A stretch of DNA of 64,000 nucleotides from Paludibaculum fermentans (GCF_015277775.1 NZ_CP063849.1:4402001-4466000), one strand, 5' to 3'. Counted from the first letter of the stretch, positions 36,340 to 45,589 are shown. A program made the numbers and translations. Notes: generated by a model from the letters alone, not told the origin.

Positions 36340-37143
36340 TTGGAACTCCAGAAAGTCATCCTCCGCAAAGTCGGCGAAGCCATCACCCGGTTCAAGATGA
36401 TCCGGGAAGGCGACCGCGTGGCCGTCGGCTTCTCCGGCGGCAAAGACTCCCTCACCCTGCTCGAAGCGTTGTTGCTCCTGCGCGACCGCGCTCCCATCAA
36501 TTTCTCCGTCTGCGCGTTTACCATCGACCAGGGTAAGTTCCTCAAACCCATCGAGCCCTTTCGCGAGTACCTCACCAGCCGCGGCGTCGACTGGACCCTG
36601 CGCGTCGACGGCCCCTCCGTGCGCCTGATCACTGAACAGCCCGAGCATGGCTGTGACGTCTGCAGCCGCTTCCGCCGCCGCGCCGTTTACCAGATCGGCC
36701 GCGAACTCGACGCCAACGTCATCGCCTTCGGCCACACCGCCGACGATTTCTGCGAATCGTTCCTGCGTAACGCCATGTTCACCGGCCGCATCAGTGCCCT
36801 GCCCCCCGTAACTTACTCCAGCAAAAAGGACTTCCGGCTCATCCGCCCGCTCCTCTACGTCACTGAGGACCTCACCCGCGCCTTTGCCGGTGAAACAGGA
36901 GCCCCGGTCATTCCCTGCGGCTGTTCGCTGAAAACAGGCACCGTCCGGCGCTCGATTCGTGATATCTTTGCGGACCTGGAGAAAGACTACCCGCACTTAA
37001 AGCACACTCTTCTTTCCGCCATGGGAAACATCAATCCCAGCCGTCTGTTAGACCTCCGTTACCTGGACCTGGACAACGCCACCGACGAGGCCGAATCCAG
37101 CCTCCTGCCGGTGCTGCAGGACGAAGTATTCACCAAATCGTAA
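36340..37143 (+). CDS. ttcA: TtcA-like tRNA 2-thiolation protein
   Basis: ATP-pyrophosphatase that activates tRNA cytidine (position 32) for thiolation. The 267-residue product has the PP-loop GFSGGKDS near residue 30, the Cys pair in GCDVCSRFRRR near 110 and a third Cys region IPCGCSLKTG near 200, matching iron-sulfur-cluster ligands of TtcA rather than TilS. The most natural start is the TTG at 36340, six bases after a TATAAT; the frame is open further left but that region belongs to divergent rsmB. The substrate (tRNA position) is inferred from family. Confidence 0.83.
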   Translation: MELQKVILRKVGEAITRFKMIREGDRVAVGFSGGKDSLTLLEALLLLRDRAPINFSVCAFTIDQGKFLKPIEPFREYLTSRGVDWTLRVDGPSVRLITEQPEHGCDVCSRFRRRAVYQIGRELDANVIAFGHTADDFCESFLRNAMFTGRISALPPVTYSSKKDFRLIRPLLYVTEDLTRAFAGETGAPVIPCGCSLKTGTVRRSIRDIFADLEKDYPHLKHTLLSAMGNINPSRLLDLRYLDLDNATDEAESSLLPVLQDEVFTKS

Positions 37144-37154
37144 CCCTGCACAAG

Positions 37155-37185
37155 TTGACCCGGCCCCCGCTCCCTCTGAGATAAT
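37155..37185 (+). promoter_or_regulatory. Candidate promoter for the phosphate-transport pair
   Basis: TTGACC at 37155-37160 and GATAAT at 37180-37185 with a 19-base spacer, slightly long. Leader of about 70 bases to the ATG at 37261. No PHO box was identified. Confidence 0.4.
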
Positions 37186-37260
37186 CTTGTTTCCGCCCCG
37201 AACTGTAGATAGGCCTTCCGGCCGACCCTCCCAGGACGGATGAGTTTGCATTGAGGCTGT

Positions 37261-37875
37261 ATGAGGCTTCTTCCTCGCGAAGAAAAATTCTTCCACTACT
37301 TTGTTGAACAGGCACGGCTGATCGCACAGGCATCCCAGGTGCTTCGCCAAGCCGCGGAAAAGGGCCCCAGCGCGCTGCGCGAGGCCGAAGTCGCTATTGC
37401 TCGCCTGGAACAGAAGGGCGATGAAATCATCCACGAGATCTTCACCCGCCTGAACCAGACGTTCATCACCCCCCTGGATCCCGAGGATATCCACTCCCTC
37501 GGCTCCCACATGGACGACGTGCTGGACGGTATCGAAGACTCGGTGCACCGCCTGGTCGCCTACAAGATCGATCCCATCCCGCAGCCCATGATCGAGGTCT
37601 GCCGCGTCATCGAGGGCTGCGCCCTCATGCTCGAGAAAGCCTTCGAGGCGCTCAACGCCGAGAAGCCCCTGCTCGACCACTGCATTGAGATCAACAGGCT
37701 GGAGGATACCGCGGACCACATCGTGCGCGCCGCCATCGCCGACCTGTTCGATAAGGAGAAGGACCCCTTCTCCCTCATCAAGCAGAAAGAGATTTACGAG
37801 TTCCTCGAAATGACCACCGACTACTGCGAAGACGTCGCCGACGCCCTGCAGAACGTCATCGTCAAGAACGGGTAG
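37261..37875 (+). CDS. DUF47 (PhoU-like) accessory protein for Pit transporter
   Basis: The 204-residue all-helical product belongs to the DUF47/TIGR00153 group, distant PhoU relatives commonly encoded next to Pit-type phosphate permeases. Visible motifs: EEKFFHYFVEQA at the N-terminus, LEQKGDEIIHEIFTRLNQTFITPLDPEDI near 60, and FLEMTTDYCEDVADAL at the end. Metal-binding E-x-x-x-D repeats are typical. The pit gene starts seven bases after its stop codon, so co-regulation and a direct control of transport are likely. Confidence 0.9.
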   Translation: MRLLPREEKFFHYFVEQARLIAQASQVLRQAAEKGPSALREAEVAIARLEQKGDEIIHEIFTRLNQTFITPLDPEDIHSLGSHMDDVLDGIEDSVHRLVAYKIDPIPQPMIEVCRVIEGCALMLEKAFEALNAEKPLLDHCIEINRLEDTADHIVRAAIADLFDKEKDPFSLIKQKEIYEFLEMTTDYCEDVADALQNVIVKNG

Positions 37876-37882
37876 CACCACG

Positions 37883-38929
37883 GTGGCGATCGACTCAACT
37901 TTGATTCTGGTGACGCTGATCGTGGTGGTCGCCTTGGTGTTCGACTACATCAACGGCTTCCACGATGCCGCCAATTCCGTGGCCACCGTCGTGGCCACCC
38001 GCGTTCTTACACCTTTTCAGGCCGTCCTTTGGGCGGCCTTTTTTAATTTCACGGCCGCCATCCCGCTGCTCTTCTGGGACGAAGCCGGCGTCGCCAAAAC
38101 CGTCGGCCAGGGCATGGTCAAGATGGAAGTCGTCTCCGAGTACGTCCTGCTCGCGGGCCTCATCGGCGCCATCTTCTGGAACCTCTTCACCTGGTACTAT
38201 GGCATCCCCTCCAGCTCGTCGCACGCCCTCATCGGCGGCTACGCGGGCGCGGCCATGGTGAAGGTTGGACTCACGCAAGGCTTCGGCCACTGCATGGAAG
38301 CCATCGTGGTCTCCGGCTGGATCACGACCATGACGTTCATCGTCGTGGCTCCGCTGCTGGGCCTCGTCCTGGGGTACGCCCTCATGGTGGCGATCTACTG
38401 GATGTTCCGGCACTCCTCGCCCAAAAAGATGGACCGCTGGTTCCGCCGTCTGCAGTTGGTCTCCTCGGGCCTGTTCAGCTACTCCCACGGCTCCAACGAC
38501 GCCCAGAAGACCATCGGCATCATCACGGGCGTGCTGCTCACCGCCGGCTACATCAAGACCTTCCACGTGCAGTGGTGGGTCGTCCTCGCCGCCTTCTCGG
38601 CCATCGCCCTGGGCACCATGAGCGGCGGCTGGCGCATCGTCCACACCATGGGCGGCAAACTCACCCGCCTGAAGCCCCGTGGCGGCTTCTGCGCGGAAAC
38701 CGCCGGCGCCATCGCAATCCTGTTCCCCACTTACCTCAAGATCCCGGTGTCCACGACACACGTGATCACGGGCGCCATCGCCGGAGTCGGCTCCATCCAG
38801 CGCATGAAAGCGGTGCGCTGGGGCCTGGCCAAGAATATCCTCTGGGCCTGGATCCTCACGCTCCCGCTCTCCGCCGCTGTCGGTGGACTGGCCTTCGCCT
38901 TCATCCACATGGTGTCGGGCAAACAGTAA
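37883..38929 (+). CDS. pit: Pit-family inorganic phosphate transporter
   Basis: Low-affinity phosphate/cation symporter in the inner membrane. The 348-residue product has about ten membrane helices and the duplicated Pit signature: FDYINGFHDAANSVATVV near the N-terminus and IPVSTTHVITGAIAGVG near 285, plus GIPSSSSHALIGGYAG and YSHGSNDAQKTIGII. The initiator is GTG at 37883. The upstream DUF47 gene and this one form a two-gene operon ended by the hairpin at 38946-38973. Confidence 0.93.
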   Translation: MAIDSTLILVTLIVVVALVFDYINGFHDAANSVATVVATRVLTPFQAVLWAAFFNFTAAIPLLFWDEAGVAKTVGQGMVKMEVVSEYVLLAGLIGAIFWNLFTWYYGIPSSSSHALIGGYAGAAMVKVGLTQGFGHCMEAIVVSGWITTMTFIVVAPLLGLVLGYALMVAIYWMFRHSSPKKMDRWFRRLQLVSSGLFSYSHGSNDAQKTIGIITGVLLTAGYIKTFHVQWWVVLAAFSAIALGTMSGGWRIVHTMGGKLTRLKPRGGFCAETAGAIAILFPTYLKIPVSTTHVITGAIAGVGSIQRMKAVRWGLAKNILWAWILTLPLSAAVGGLAFAFIHMVSGKQ

Positions 38930-38945
38930 CTGCCGTTCCGAAGTC

Positions 38946-38973
38946 GTAAGTGACGGGCTGGGCCCGTCCTTAC
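38946..38973. terminator. Hairpin terminator between convergent pit and purE
   Basis: GTAAG and GACGGGC on the left, with one bulged T, pair with GCCCGTC and CTTAC on the right around a TGG loop. It reaches into the last codon of purE. No clear T-run, so termination strength is uncertain. Confidence 0.55.
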
Positions 38974-39458
38974 GGCAGCGTCTCCGCCAGAATCTTCTCC
39001 GTCTGCGACGCCCGGAACTCATCCAGCTTCGCCGCCAGTCCGGCATCGGCCAGCCCCAGCGTCGCCACAGCAAACAGCGCCGCATTGATCGCCCCGGCCT
39101 TGCCGATCGCAAACGTCGCCACGGGAATACCGCCCGGCATCTGCACAGTGGACAGCAGCGAATCCAGGCCGTCCAAAGCCCAGCCCTTCATCGGAACGCC
39201 CAGCACCGGCAGAGGAGTGTGCGCCGCCACGACGCCCGCCAGGTGGGCCGCTCCGCCCGCCGCCGCGATAATAATCTTCACGCCGCGTTCCTTCGCGGTG
39301 CGTGCAAACTCGGTCGCCGCCTCCGGAGTCCGGTGCGCCGAACAGACCCGCTTATCGTGCGCGATCCCAAACTGCGCCAGCGTATCGCAGGCGTGCTTCA
39401 TCGTCTCCCAGTCGGACTTACTGCCCATAATTACGGATACAAGTGGAGTGCTGCTCAT
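38970..39458 (-). CDS. purE: N5-carboxyaminoimidazole ribonucleotide mutase (class I PurE)
   Basis: Converts N5-CAIR to CAIR in purine synthesis. The 162-residue product has the motifs [24 protein letters not shown] with the active His, and [25 protein letters not shown], all of class I PurE. purK is not adjacent, so it must lie elsewhere or be absent. It is divergent from the ExbD-like gene and convergent with pit. Confidence 0.95.
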   Translation of the reverse strand: MSSTPLVSVIMGSKSDWETMKHACDTLAQFGIAHDKRVCSAHRTPEAATEFARTAKERGVKIIIAAAGGAAHLAGVVAAHTPLPVLGVPMKGWALDGLDSLLSTVQMPGGIPVATFAIGKAGAINAALFAVATLGLADAGLAAKLDEFRASQTEKILAETLP

Positions 39459-39596
39459 AGTGGTGTCTTGGTTGTGGTCAGGAACGAGGTGGGGGCGCGA
39501 GGCCCTCTTCTCTAGTATCCGATAGCTTTGCGCCGCGCGCAGCCCACAAATGAGTCAGGAACAATCCCGCCCGCACCTGGTGTCTATCCAGGCATC

Positions 39597-40013
39597 ATGG
39601 CCTTCACCAACAGCAGTGCCCGCGGAGCTGAACTGAATGTCACGCCCCTCATCGACATCCTGCTCGTGCTCCTGATCATCTTCATGGTGATCACACCGCC
39701 CAAAACCCTGGGCCTCTCCGCCGCCCTGCCGCAGCCCGGTGGCGACCCGCCCACCAACAGCCCGGCCGACCGCTCCGTCGTCATCCAGCTCGATGGCGAT
39801 TCCAACCTGCGCATCAACACCGAACCCATCCGCCTACCCGACCTCGGAGCCCGCCTCCTCGACATCTTCAAGACCCGAGCCGAGCGTGTCGTCTTCGTCC
39901 AGGCCAGAGCCGACACCGAGTTCCAGTACGTCGCCCAGGTCGTGGACATCGCCAAAGGCGCCTCCATCGACCATGTCGGCCTGCTCACGGCCCGCCTCGA
40001 CGACGGACGCTGA
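39597..40013 (+). CDS. ExbD/TolR-family energy-transducing membrane protein
   Basis: Single N-terminal membrane helix with the ExbD/TolR proton-path Asp in NVTPLIDILLVLLIIF (near residue 20), then a small periplasmic domain. The 138-residue product is a normal length. ATG 39597 was chosen as the codon nearest the conserved helix; an open frame reaches back to 39528 without extra homology. No exbB, tolQ or tonB is adjacent, but a large TonB-dependent receptor is convergent just downstream. Whether it serves TonB or Tol cannot be told. Confidence 0.85.
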   Translation: MAFTNSSARGAELNVTPLIDILLVLLIIFMVITPPKTLGLSAALPQPGGDPPTNSPADRSVVIQLDGDSNLRINTEPIRLPDLGARLLDIFKTRAERVVFVQARADTEFQYVAQVVDIAKGASIDHVGLLTARLDDGR

Positions 40014-40019
40014 AACGCG

Positions 40020-40049
40020 AAAGAGGGCCGGCATGCACCGGCCCCCTTT
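40020..40049. terminator. Terminator between the ExbD-like gene and the convergent receptor gene
   Basis: AAAGAGGGCCGG (40020-40031) pairs with CCGGCCCCCTTT (40038-40049) with one A-C mismatch and a six-base loop; flanking A- and T-rich arms make it usable in both directions. Confidence 0.75.
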
Positions 40050-40072
40050 CATCCTCAAGCTGACAACTGCTT

Positions 40073-43000
40073 CTAGAACTCGATCCGCGCGCTCACCTGT
40101 CCCGTACGGCTGCCGCCAAATTCGGAAGCCCGCGCGGAAGTGATCTTGCCGAAACTGCTGCTGTCGATCGACAGATTCGGATCAGCCAGATTCGTGTGAT
40201 TCAGCACGTTGGTGAACGTACCCTCCACCTTCAGCTTGAACCGCTCCGTCAGGTTCACCGTCTTGGCCAGGCCGGCCGACAGGTTGATGGTGCTGGGACC
40301 GTGGATGATGCCCACCCCCGAGTTCCCAAACCGCCCGATCGGAGCCGGATCCGACGTTGGGCTGATACCCGTCCGGCAAGGCTTCGTCGCCTGCCAGTTC
40401 GGCGATCCGGGACACACGAACGCCCCGATATCGGCCCACTTGTCCCGAGTCGGATTCGACAGGTTCCCGTCGCCCACCCGATCCGGGTGCTGCGTCCGGC
40501 CGATGCGGCCCGAGCCCGTACCCGAAGGATCACCGCCGCTGAACGTCGGCGTCATGTACGGCCCGCTCTGCGCCAGGAAGCTCGAGCTCAGCCGCCATCC
40601 GCCGATCACCGCGTCCGCCGCCTTGTTCATGTGCGAGCCATACGTCCGCCCGCGCCCGAAGGGCAGCTCGTACACCGCCGTCGTGATCCAGCGATGCCGC
40701 CGCGTCGCATACACCGGACCATGCTCCGACGCCCGGTTGTACGTATCCATGCTGCGCCCGCCGCCCGTCTCGCCCGCGAAACCCGTCGAACTCGGCCCCT
40801 GGTTGTCCGCCAGGTTGCTGGCAAACGTGTAGGTCGAATTCAGTTGCAGCGTGCTGCTCAGGTGATGGTTCAGCTCCACCTGGCCGGCATGGTAGATGGC
40901 GCTCGCGCCCGTGGCGCGCGTATTCACCACACCCCAGTTCGGGAACGGCCGCCGGCTCAAGGGCTGCGCCGCATAGAACTGCGTCGAGTAGTACGACTGG
41001 TTCAGGTCCGGAGCCCACACCAGCGACAACGTCCGCTGGCCGATGTACGACACACGCAAGCCGGTCGACCGCGCAATCTCCCGGTCCACCGAGAAGTTCC
41101 ACTGGTACGACTTCGGATCCTTGAAGTCGATCGAGTTCGCCGTGCCGAAGTACGCATTGCCAAACGAGTCGCTGACAATGCCGCTGCCGCCCGCGTTGAT
41201 GTTCGGCCAGGCAAACGTCGGCTTGCCCTGCAGGTCCGGATTCAGGAACTGCCGCGCATCCGACTGGAGCGTCCCGGTCAGCGAGTAGAACACGCTGCCC
41301 AGCACGACCACGTTATACAGGCCCGCACCGCCGCGGATCACCGTCTTGCCGTTCGTAAACGGCCGGTAGGCGAAGCCAAAGCGCGGCAGGAACCGCAGCT
41401 TGGGCACGAATCGCAGACCTTCCGGAAGACCCGCCGCCGACGCCGAGAACACCGGTGTACACGGAGCCCCGTTCGCCGACGGACCCGCCGTACTGTTGAA
41501 CGCCGGGCAGGCATTGAACGACGCCAGGTACCCCGGAGCCAGGTTCGCCTCCGTCCCCGTCGGATACACTACCCGGCCCGACTTCGGCACGCTGGGATCG
41601 AAGTTCCCGATATTGCCGCCCGAGTCCTTGTACGACGGGTGGTACTCATACCGCAGCCCGAACTCCAGCGTCAGCTTCGGACTCACCCGGTAGCTGTCCT
41701 GCGCATACACCGCATAGTGGTTAGTGCGCCCGTCATTGTCGTTCTTCACAATCGCGAACGCCGTGCCCACCGGCAGCCCCAGCAGGAAATCACCCACCGC
41801 GTTCTGCGAAAAAGTGCCGTCAAACGAGTAGTTGCCGTAGTTGTCGCCACCGATAAAGCCCAGGTCCGACCCCGCCCGCATGTGCCGGATGTCGCCGCCG
41901 AACTTCATCGTGTGCCGCCCCTTGATCCAGGTCAGGTTGTCCGTGTACTGGAAGGTGTGCGACTTCCCAAACCCGTCCACGCGGTCGACGTCCAGCGACT
42001 GGACCTGCCCGTCGATGTCGATGTCCGGCAGGCCGTTGTAGGGGAACTTCGGCCCAATGCCCACCAGCCCCAGCGAGTTCGTGAACCTCGGCCCGTCGAA
42101 GGGCATCGCGTTGGCGTTGTCGAATAGCGAGAACCCGAAACGGAACTCGTTCAACAGATTCGGCTTCAGCGTGTAGTTGTGCGAGACCACGAACATCTTG
42201 CTGTTCTCGTCCGCGGTGCCGGAAGGCAAAGCCAGCGGCTTCGGCGTGTTGGTGGTCGTCTTGAGCCACGTCCAGCGCGCGTACACCGACTGCTTCGACG
42301 TCAGGTAGTGGTCCACCCGGATGTCGTACTGGTTCGAGTTGTAGCTGTTGTCGCGATTGGCGATGAAGTTGGCATCGTGGATCTTCGTCAGGTCGCCCGC
42401 GTTCGGCAGCGGGTACAACGACAGCAGCTTCTTCGACACATCGCTGATGCGATTGGCCGGTATCACATTGTTGGCGAACGGCTGGCCCGTCGTCGGGTCG
42501 TACACCGTCACACCTTCATTGCGGAAGTCGCCGTTGCGTACCGCTTCGGTCGGCACGCGATTCTGGATCGTCGCGCCGCGCGGGAAGGTGAACCGCTCGA
42601 AGTCGGCAAAGAAGAATGTCTTGTTCTTGCCGTTGTAGACGTGCGGGATCGTCACCGGACCGCCGCCGCTGCCCCCAACATCGTTCGCGACCTTCTGCGG
42701 CTTGGTCAGCGCGCCATAGCGGTTCGCGTCCAGCGCGCGATTCTGGTGATACCAGAAGGCCGCGCCATGGAAGTCGTTCGTCCCACTCTTCGAGATCGTC
42801 GTGACGTCGCCGGACTGGCCATACTCAGCCGTATTGCCCACGCCCTGCACCTTGATCTCGGCGATCATCTCCATCGACGTGAAGCTCTTCCGCGACGGCC
42901 CGTTGCCCGTCACCTGCGTCGTCGAAATGCCGTCCACCGAATACTGCGTCTGCGACGGCAGGTTGCCCTGGATCGTGAAGTTGCCGCTGTTGTCAGACTG

Positions 43001-43504
43001 CACGCCCGGCAGCAGTGCAATCAGGTTGTACGGACTCGTGCTGTCCGCCGCGCGCACATTGCCCGGCAGCGTCGCCAGCTTCTCCGCATTGATGGCCGTG
43101 GCGACCATCTGCGTGTCAGTCGTGATCACGCCGGTCGACCCTTCCACGTTCACCACTTCACTCACATCGCCCACCTTCAGCGCCATATCGACGCGCAGCG
43201 TCTGGCGGGAAGTCAGCGTCAACTCGGACGCCGTGGACAATTGAAAGCCCTTTGCCGAAGCCTCCACTTTGTAATGCCCCGGCTTCGAATTCACGGCTTC
43301 AAATGAGCCGCTTTCGTTGGTCGTCAGTTCGCGGACGGTATTTTCATCTGTGTTTGTAATCCGGATCACGGCGCCGGCGACCGCCGCACCCGAAACGTCC
43401 GTCACCGTTCCGAGTATCACGCCGAAAGTCGACTGTGCTATCGACACAGCCGACAACACTGAACACACGACAAGCGCGCGCAGCCAGTGGTTGCGAATTC
43501 CCAT
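40073..43504 (-). CDS. TonB-dependent receptor with carboxypeptidase-regulatory-like domain (Oar-like)
   Basis: Second and larger outer-membrane receptor in the window, 1143 residues. It has a signal peptide (ALVVCSVLSAVSIAQS), a CarboxypepD_reg domain (VILGTVTDVSGAAVAGAVI), a plug with NVRAADSTSPYNLIALLPG and DGISTTQVTGNGPS, and a long barrel ending in SARIEF. The ATG at 43504 has GGGAG eight bases before it; the frame upstream to 43570 is an unlikely extension. A 19-base palindrome lies 86 bases upstream. Ligand unknown; genes beside it (ExbD-like, myo-inositol oxygenase) only hint at uptake of a sugar-like or plant-derived compound. Confidence 0.92.
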   Translation of the reverse strand: MGIRNHWLRALVVCSVLSAVSIAQSTFGVILGTVTDVSGAAVAGAVIRITNTDENTVRELTTNESGSFEAVNSKPGHYKVEASAKGFQLSTASELTLTSRQTLRVDMALKVGDVSEVVNVEGSTGVITTDTQMVATAINAEKLATLPGNVRAADSTSPYNLIALLPGVQSDNSGNFTIQGNLPSQTQYSVDGISTTQVTGNGPSRKSFTSMEMIAEIKVQGVGNTAEYGQSGDVTTISKSGTNDFHGAAFWYHQNRALDANRYGALTKPQKVANDVGGSGGGPVTIPHVYNGKNKTFFFADFERFTFPRGATIQNRVPTEAVRNGDFRNEGVTVYDPTTGQPFANNVIPANRISDVSKKLLSLYPLPNAGDLTKIHDANFIANRDNSYNSNQYDIRVDHYLTSKQSVYARWTWLKTTTNTPKPLALPSGTADENSKMFVVSHNYTLKPNLLNEFRFGFSLFDNANAMPFDGPRFTNSLGLVGIGPKFPYNGLPDIDIDGQVQSLDVDRVDGFGKSHTFQYTDNLTWIKGRHTMKFGGDIRHMRAGSDLGFIGGDNYGNYSFDGTFSQNAVGDFLLGLPVGTAFAIVKNDNDGRTNHYAVYAQDSYRVSPKLTLEFGLRYEYHPSYKDSGGNIGNFDPSVPKSGRVVYPTGTEANLAPGYLASFNACPAFNSTAGPSANGAPCTPVFSASAAGLPEGLRFVPKLRFLPRFGFAYRPFTNGKTVIRGGAGLYNVVVLGSVFYSLTGTLQSDARQFLNPDLQGKPTFAWPNINAGGSGIVSDSFGNAYFGTANSIDFKDPKSYQWNFSVDREIARSTGLRVSYIGQRTLSLVWAPDLNQSYYSTQFYAAQPLSRRPFPNWGVVNTRATGASAIYHAGQVELNHHLSSTLQLNSTYTFASNLADNQGPSSTGFAGETGGGRSMDTYNRASEHGPVYATRRHRWITTAVYELPFGRGRTYGSHMNKAADAVIGGWRLSSSFLAQSGPYMTPTFSGGDPSGTGSGRIGRTQHPDRVGDGNLSNPTRDKWADIGAFVCPGSPNWQATKPCRTGISPTSDPAPIGRFGNSGVGIIHGPSTINLSAGLAKTVNLTERFKLKVEGTFTNVLNHTNLADPNLSIDSSSFGKITSARASEFGGSRTGQVSARIEF

Positions 43505-43589
43505 GTTGCTTACTCCCTTGGTTACGTTCGTCCACCCCTCAGGCGAACGACTCAGCGGCGAGGATAGCAACGGAGCATTGACCAGCCGT

Positions 43590-43608
43590 GAATAGAATAT
43601 TTCTATTC
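43590..43608. promoter_or_regulatory. 19-base palindrome upstream of the TonB-dependent receptor
   Basis: GAATAGA and TCTATTC flank ATATT. It is AT-rich in a GC-rich region and lies between the myo-inositol oxygenase stop and the receptor start, on the receptor's upstream side. It could be a regulator-binding site or include the -10 region. Confidence 0.4.
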
Positions 43609-43637
43609 CATGAAAGGAACTAAATCAAGAGATTCCG

Positions 43638-44444
43638 CTACCACCGGATCTTCGCCGGGAAATACTCGGCGATCAGTTCCTGGTAATAGGGGGTCAGCTT
43701 CTCGGCGTCAGGCTTGGTGTTGCCCTTGGAGTACAGATCGTACGGGTTGAACTTCCGCACCCAGTCGAACATGGCTTTGTCATGCTCATTCATGAGGTAT
43801 TCGTACTCCCCCTCACGGTGGATCGGGTAGCAGGAGTGATACCGGATCATGTAGAGCGCCTCTTCCGGCATGTAATTCTTCACTACATGGTAGAGATACT
43901 CGTCATGGCCGAAAGAGAGGTTCACCTGGTCCAGCCCGCAGTTTTCGGAATAGACGCCCAGCCGCGTCTGGTACTCCGGCACCGCCGCATCGGAATTGGC
44001 CTGAAAGTACTCGGGGAAGACGATCTTGTTCGACCACGCGCAGCCCACCGGGAAGGTGTCGCCCACCACGGCCCACTGCGGTTCGCCCCACAGCCATAGA
44101 ACCTTGCCCAGGTCGTGGATCAACCCGGTCAGTTGGAACCAGCGAGGATGCCCGTCCGCCCGGATGGCTTCCGCCGTCTGCAGGTTGTGCTCGATCTGGG
44201 AGAGGTCAGTGTCGGGATCGGAGTCGTCCACCAGCTTGTTCAACTCGACCATCAGGTCCCACACGCTCATCTCAGCATGGTCGAGATTCAACCACTTACG
44301 ACGCATCTGCTGATTGAACGCGACCGTCTGGTTAGTGTGGTTGAGCCGGTAAAACTCACGCACGACGGGCGGCGTGGCATCGTCGTATTGACGGTACTCT
44401 TCGGTCTTTCGGCCCTCTTGATAACGCGCGGCGAGTGTCGACAT
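43638..44444 (-). CDS. Myo-inositol oxygenase (MIOX)
   Basis: Di-iron oxygenase that cleaves myo-inositol to D-glucuronate. The 268-residue product matches the animal enzyme closely along its whole length, including EPQWAVVGDTFPVGC, CGLDQVNLSFGHDEYLY and the C-terminal PYYQELIAEY. All expected iron ligands are present: H86, H110 and D111 (LIHDLGKV), H180, H203 and D222. It belongs to the HD-domain superfamily. The enzyme suggests use of inositol as carbon source, but no inositol dehydrogenase or uronate genes are adjacent. The gene is upstream of the receptor on the same strand, with a 133-base gap. Confidence 0.93.
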   Translation of the reverse strand: MSTLAARYQEGRKTEEYRQYDDATPPVVREFYRLNHTNQTVAFNQQMRRKWLNLDHAEMSVWDLMVELNKLVDDSDPDTDLSQIEHNLQTAEAIRADGHPRWFQLTGLIHDLGKVLWLWGEPQWAVVGDTFPVGCAWSNKIVFPEYFQANSDAAVPEYQTRLGVYSENCGLDQVNLSFGHDEYLYHVVKNYMPEEALYMIRYHSCYPIHREGEYEYLMNEHDKAMFDWVRKFNPYDLYSKGNTKPDAEKLTPYYQELIAEYFPAKIRW

Positions 44445-44511
44445 GGCATCCCCTCCTGACTGCTCTCAGCATATCAGGAGGGGTGCCTCGTTGTAAGCCG
44501 TACTCTTTGGG

Positions 44512-45501
44512 CTAGATTGCCCAGCGCCAGAGATTGGCGCCTACGGTAAAGCCTGCTCCAACGGCCGCGAACAGCACCAGATCGCCCTTCTGCAGACGGC
44601 CCGTGTCGATCGCTTCCCGCGTGGCGATCGGGATCGTCCCGGAAGTCGTATTGCCGTAACGCTCGATGTTGATCAGCACCTTGTCGTGCGGAATGCCGAG
44701 GCGGTCAGCGCAGGCCAGAATGATCCGGCGGTTCGCCTGGTGCGGAATCATCAGCTTCACATCCGAAGGCTTCAGGTTGTGGGCCGCCAGCAGCTCAGAG
44801 CTGATCTCGCCCATGCGGCGCACCGCGAACTTGAAAACGGCCTGCCCTTCCTGGTGAACGAAGTGCAGCCGCTGGTCGATGGTCTCGTGCGTAGGGGGCA
44901 TTCTGGAGCCGCCGGCGGGCATCTTCAGCGCTTCCCCGCCCGATCCGTCCAGTTCATTCCGGAACCCGATGAATCCCGGGCCGCCCTCTTCCCCGGGCTC
45001 AATCAGGAACGCGCCCGCGCCATCGCCGAAGAGCACGCAGGTCGAACGGTCCGTGTAGTCGATGATCCGGCTCATCGTGTCCGAGCCGATCACCAGTACC
45101 TTCTTGTGAGACCCACTACCCACCAGGTGGGCAGCGGTGGTCAACCCGTAAACAAAACTGGAACACGCGGCCACTAGATCGAATCCCCACGCATGCTTCG
45201 CCCCGAGCTTGTGCTGGATGATGCAGGCCGTGGACGGGAACATGTGGTCTGGCGTTACCGTGCAAAGGATGATCGCATCGACATCCTCCGCCGTCGTGCC
45301 ACGCTCTTCCAGCGCGATCCGCGCCGCATTCAGGGCCATGTCCGACGTGGCGATCTCAGGATCGGCAATGTGCCGCTCCCGAATTCCGGTTCGCTCCAGA
45401 ATCCACTCATTCGTGGTATCGACCATCTTCTCCAGGTCTGCATTGGTGAGTACGCGCGGCGGCACCCACGCGCCAACCGCACTGATCTTAACGTTCCGCA
45501 A
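44512..45501 (-). CDS. fabH: Beta-ketoacyl-ACP synthase III
   Basis: Starts fatty-acid synthesis by condensing acyl-CoA with malonyl-ACP. The 329-residue product has the thiolase-fold catalytic triad: Cys in DLVAACSSFVYGL near 113, His in MIPHQANRRI near 250 and Asn in ERYGNTTSGTIP near 285. Its length and motifs are standard. It stands apart from other fab genes here. An 88-base region separates it from the divergent SprT-like gene. Confidence 0.94.
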   Translation of the reverse strand: MRNVKISAVGAWVPPRVLTNADLEKMVDTTNEWILERTGIRERHIADPEIATSDMALNAARIALEERGTTAEDVDAIILCTVTPDHMFPSTACIIQHKLGAKHAWGFDLVAACSSFVYGLTTAAHLVGSGSHKKVLVIGSDTMSRIIDYTDRSTCVLFGDGAGAFLIEPGEEGGPGFIGFRNELDGSGGEALKMPAGGSRMPPTHETIDQRLHFVHQEGQAVFKFAVRRMGEISSELLAAHNLKPSDVKLMIPHQANRRIILACADRLGIPHDKVLINIERYGNTTSGTIPIATREAIDTGRLQKGDLVLFAAVGAGFTVGANLWRWAI

Positions 45502-45589
45502 AATGCCTCCCGTCCGTGCAATGCCGCCGGGCTGGCAGAGCCAAGGCTCCGCGGCCGGCGACGTGGCGACCGGTTCCGGATAAAGTTGT

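Noticed and set aside
40196-42127. 643-codon open frame on the + strand opposite the TonB-dependent receptor
   Set aside because: Antisense frame with extreme Arg/Val/His content and no motif, explained by GC-rich third positions of the receptor gene.
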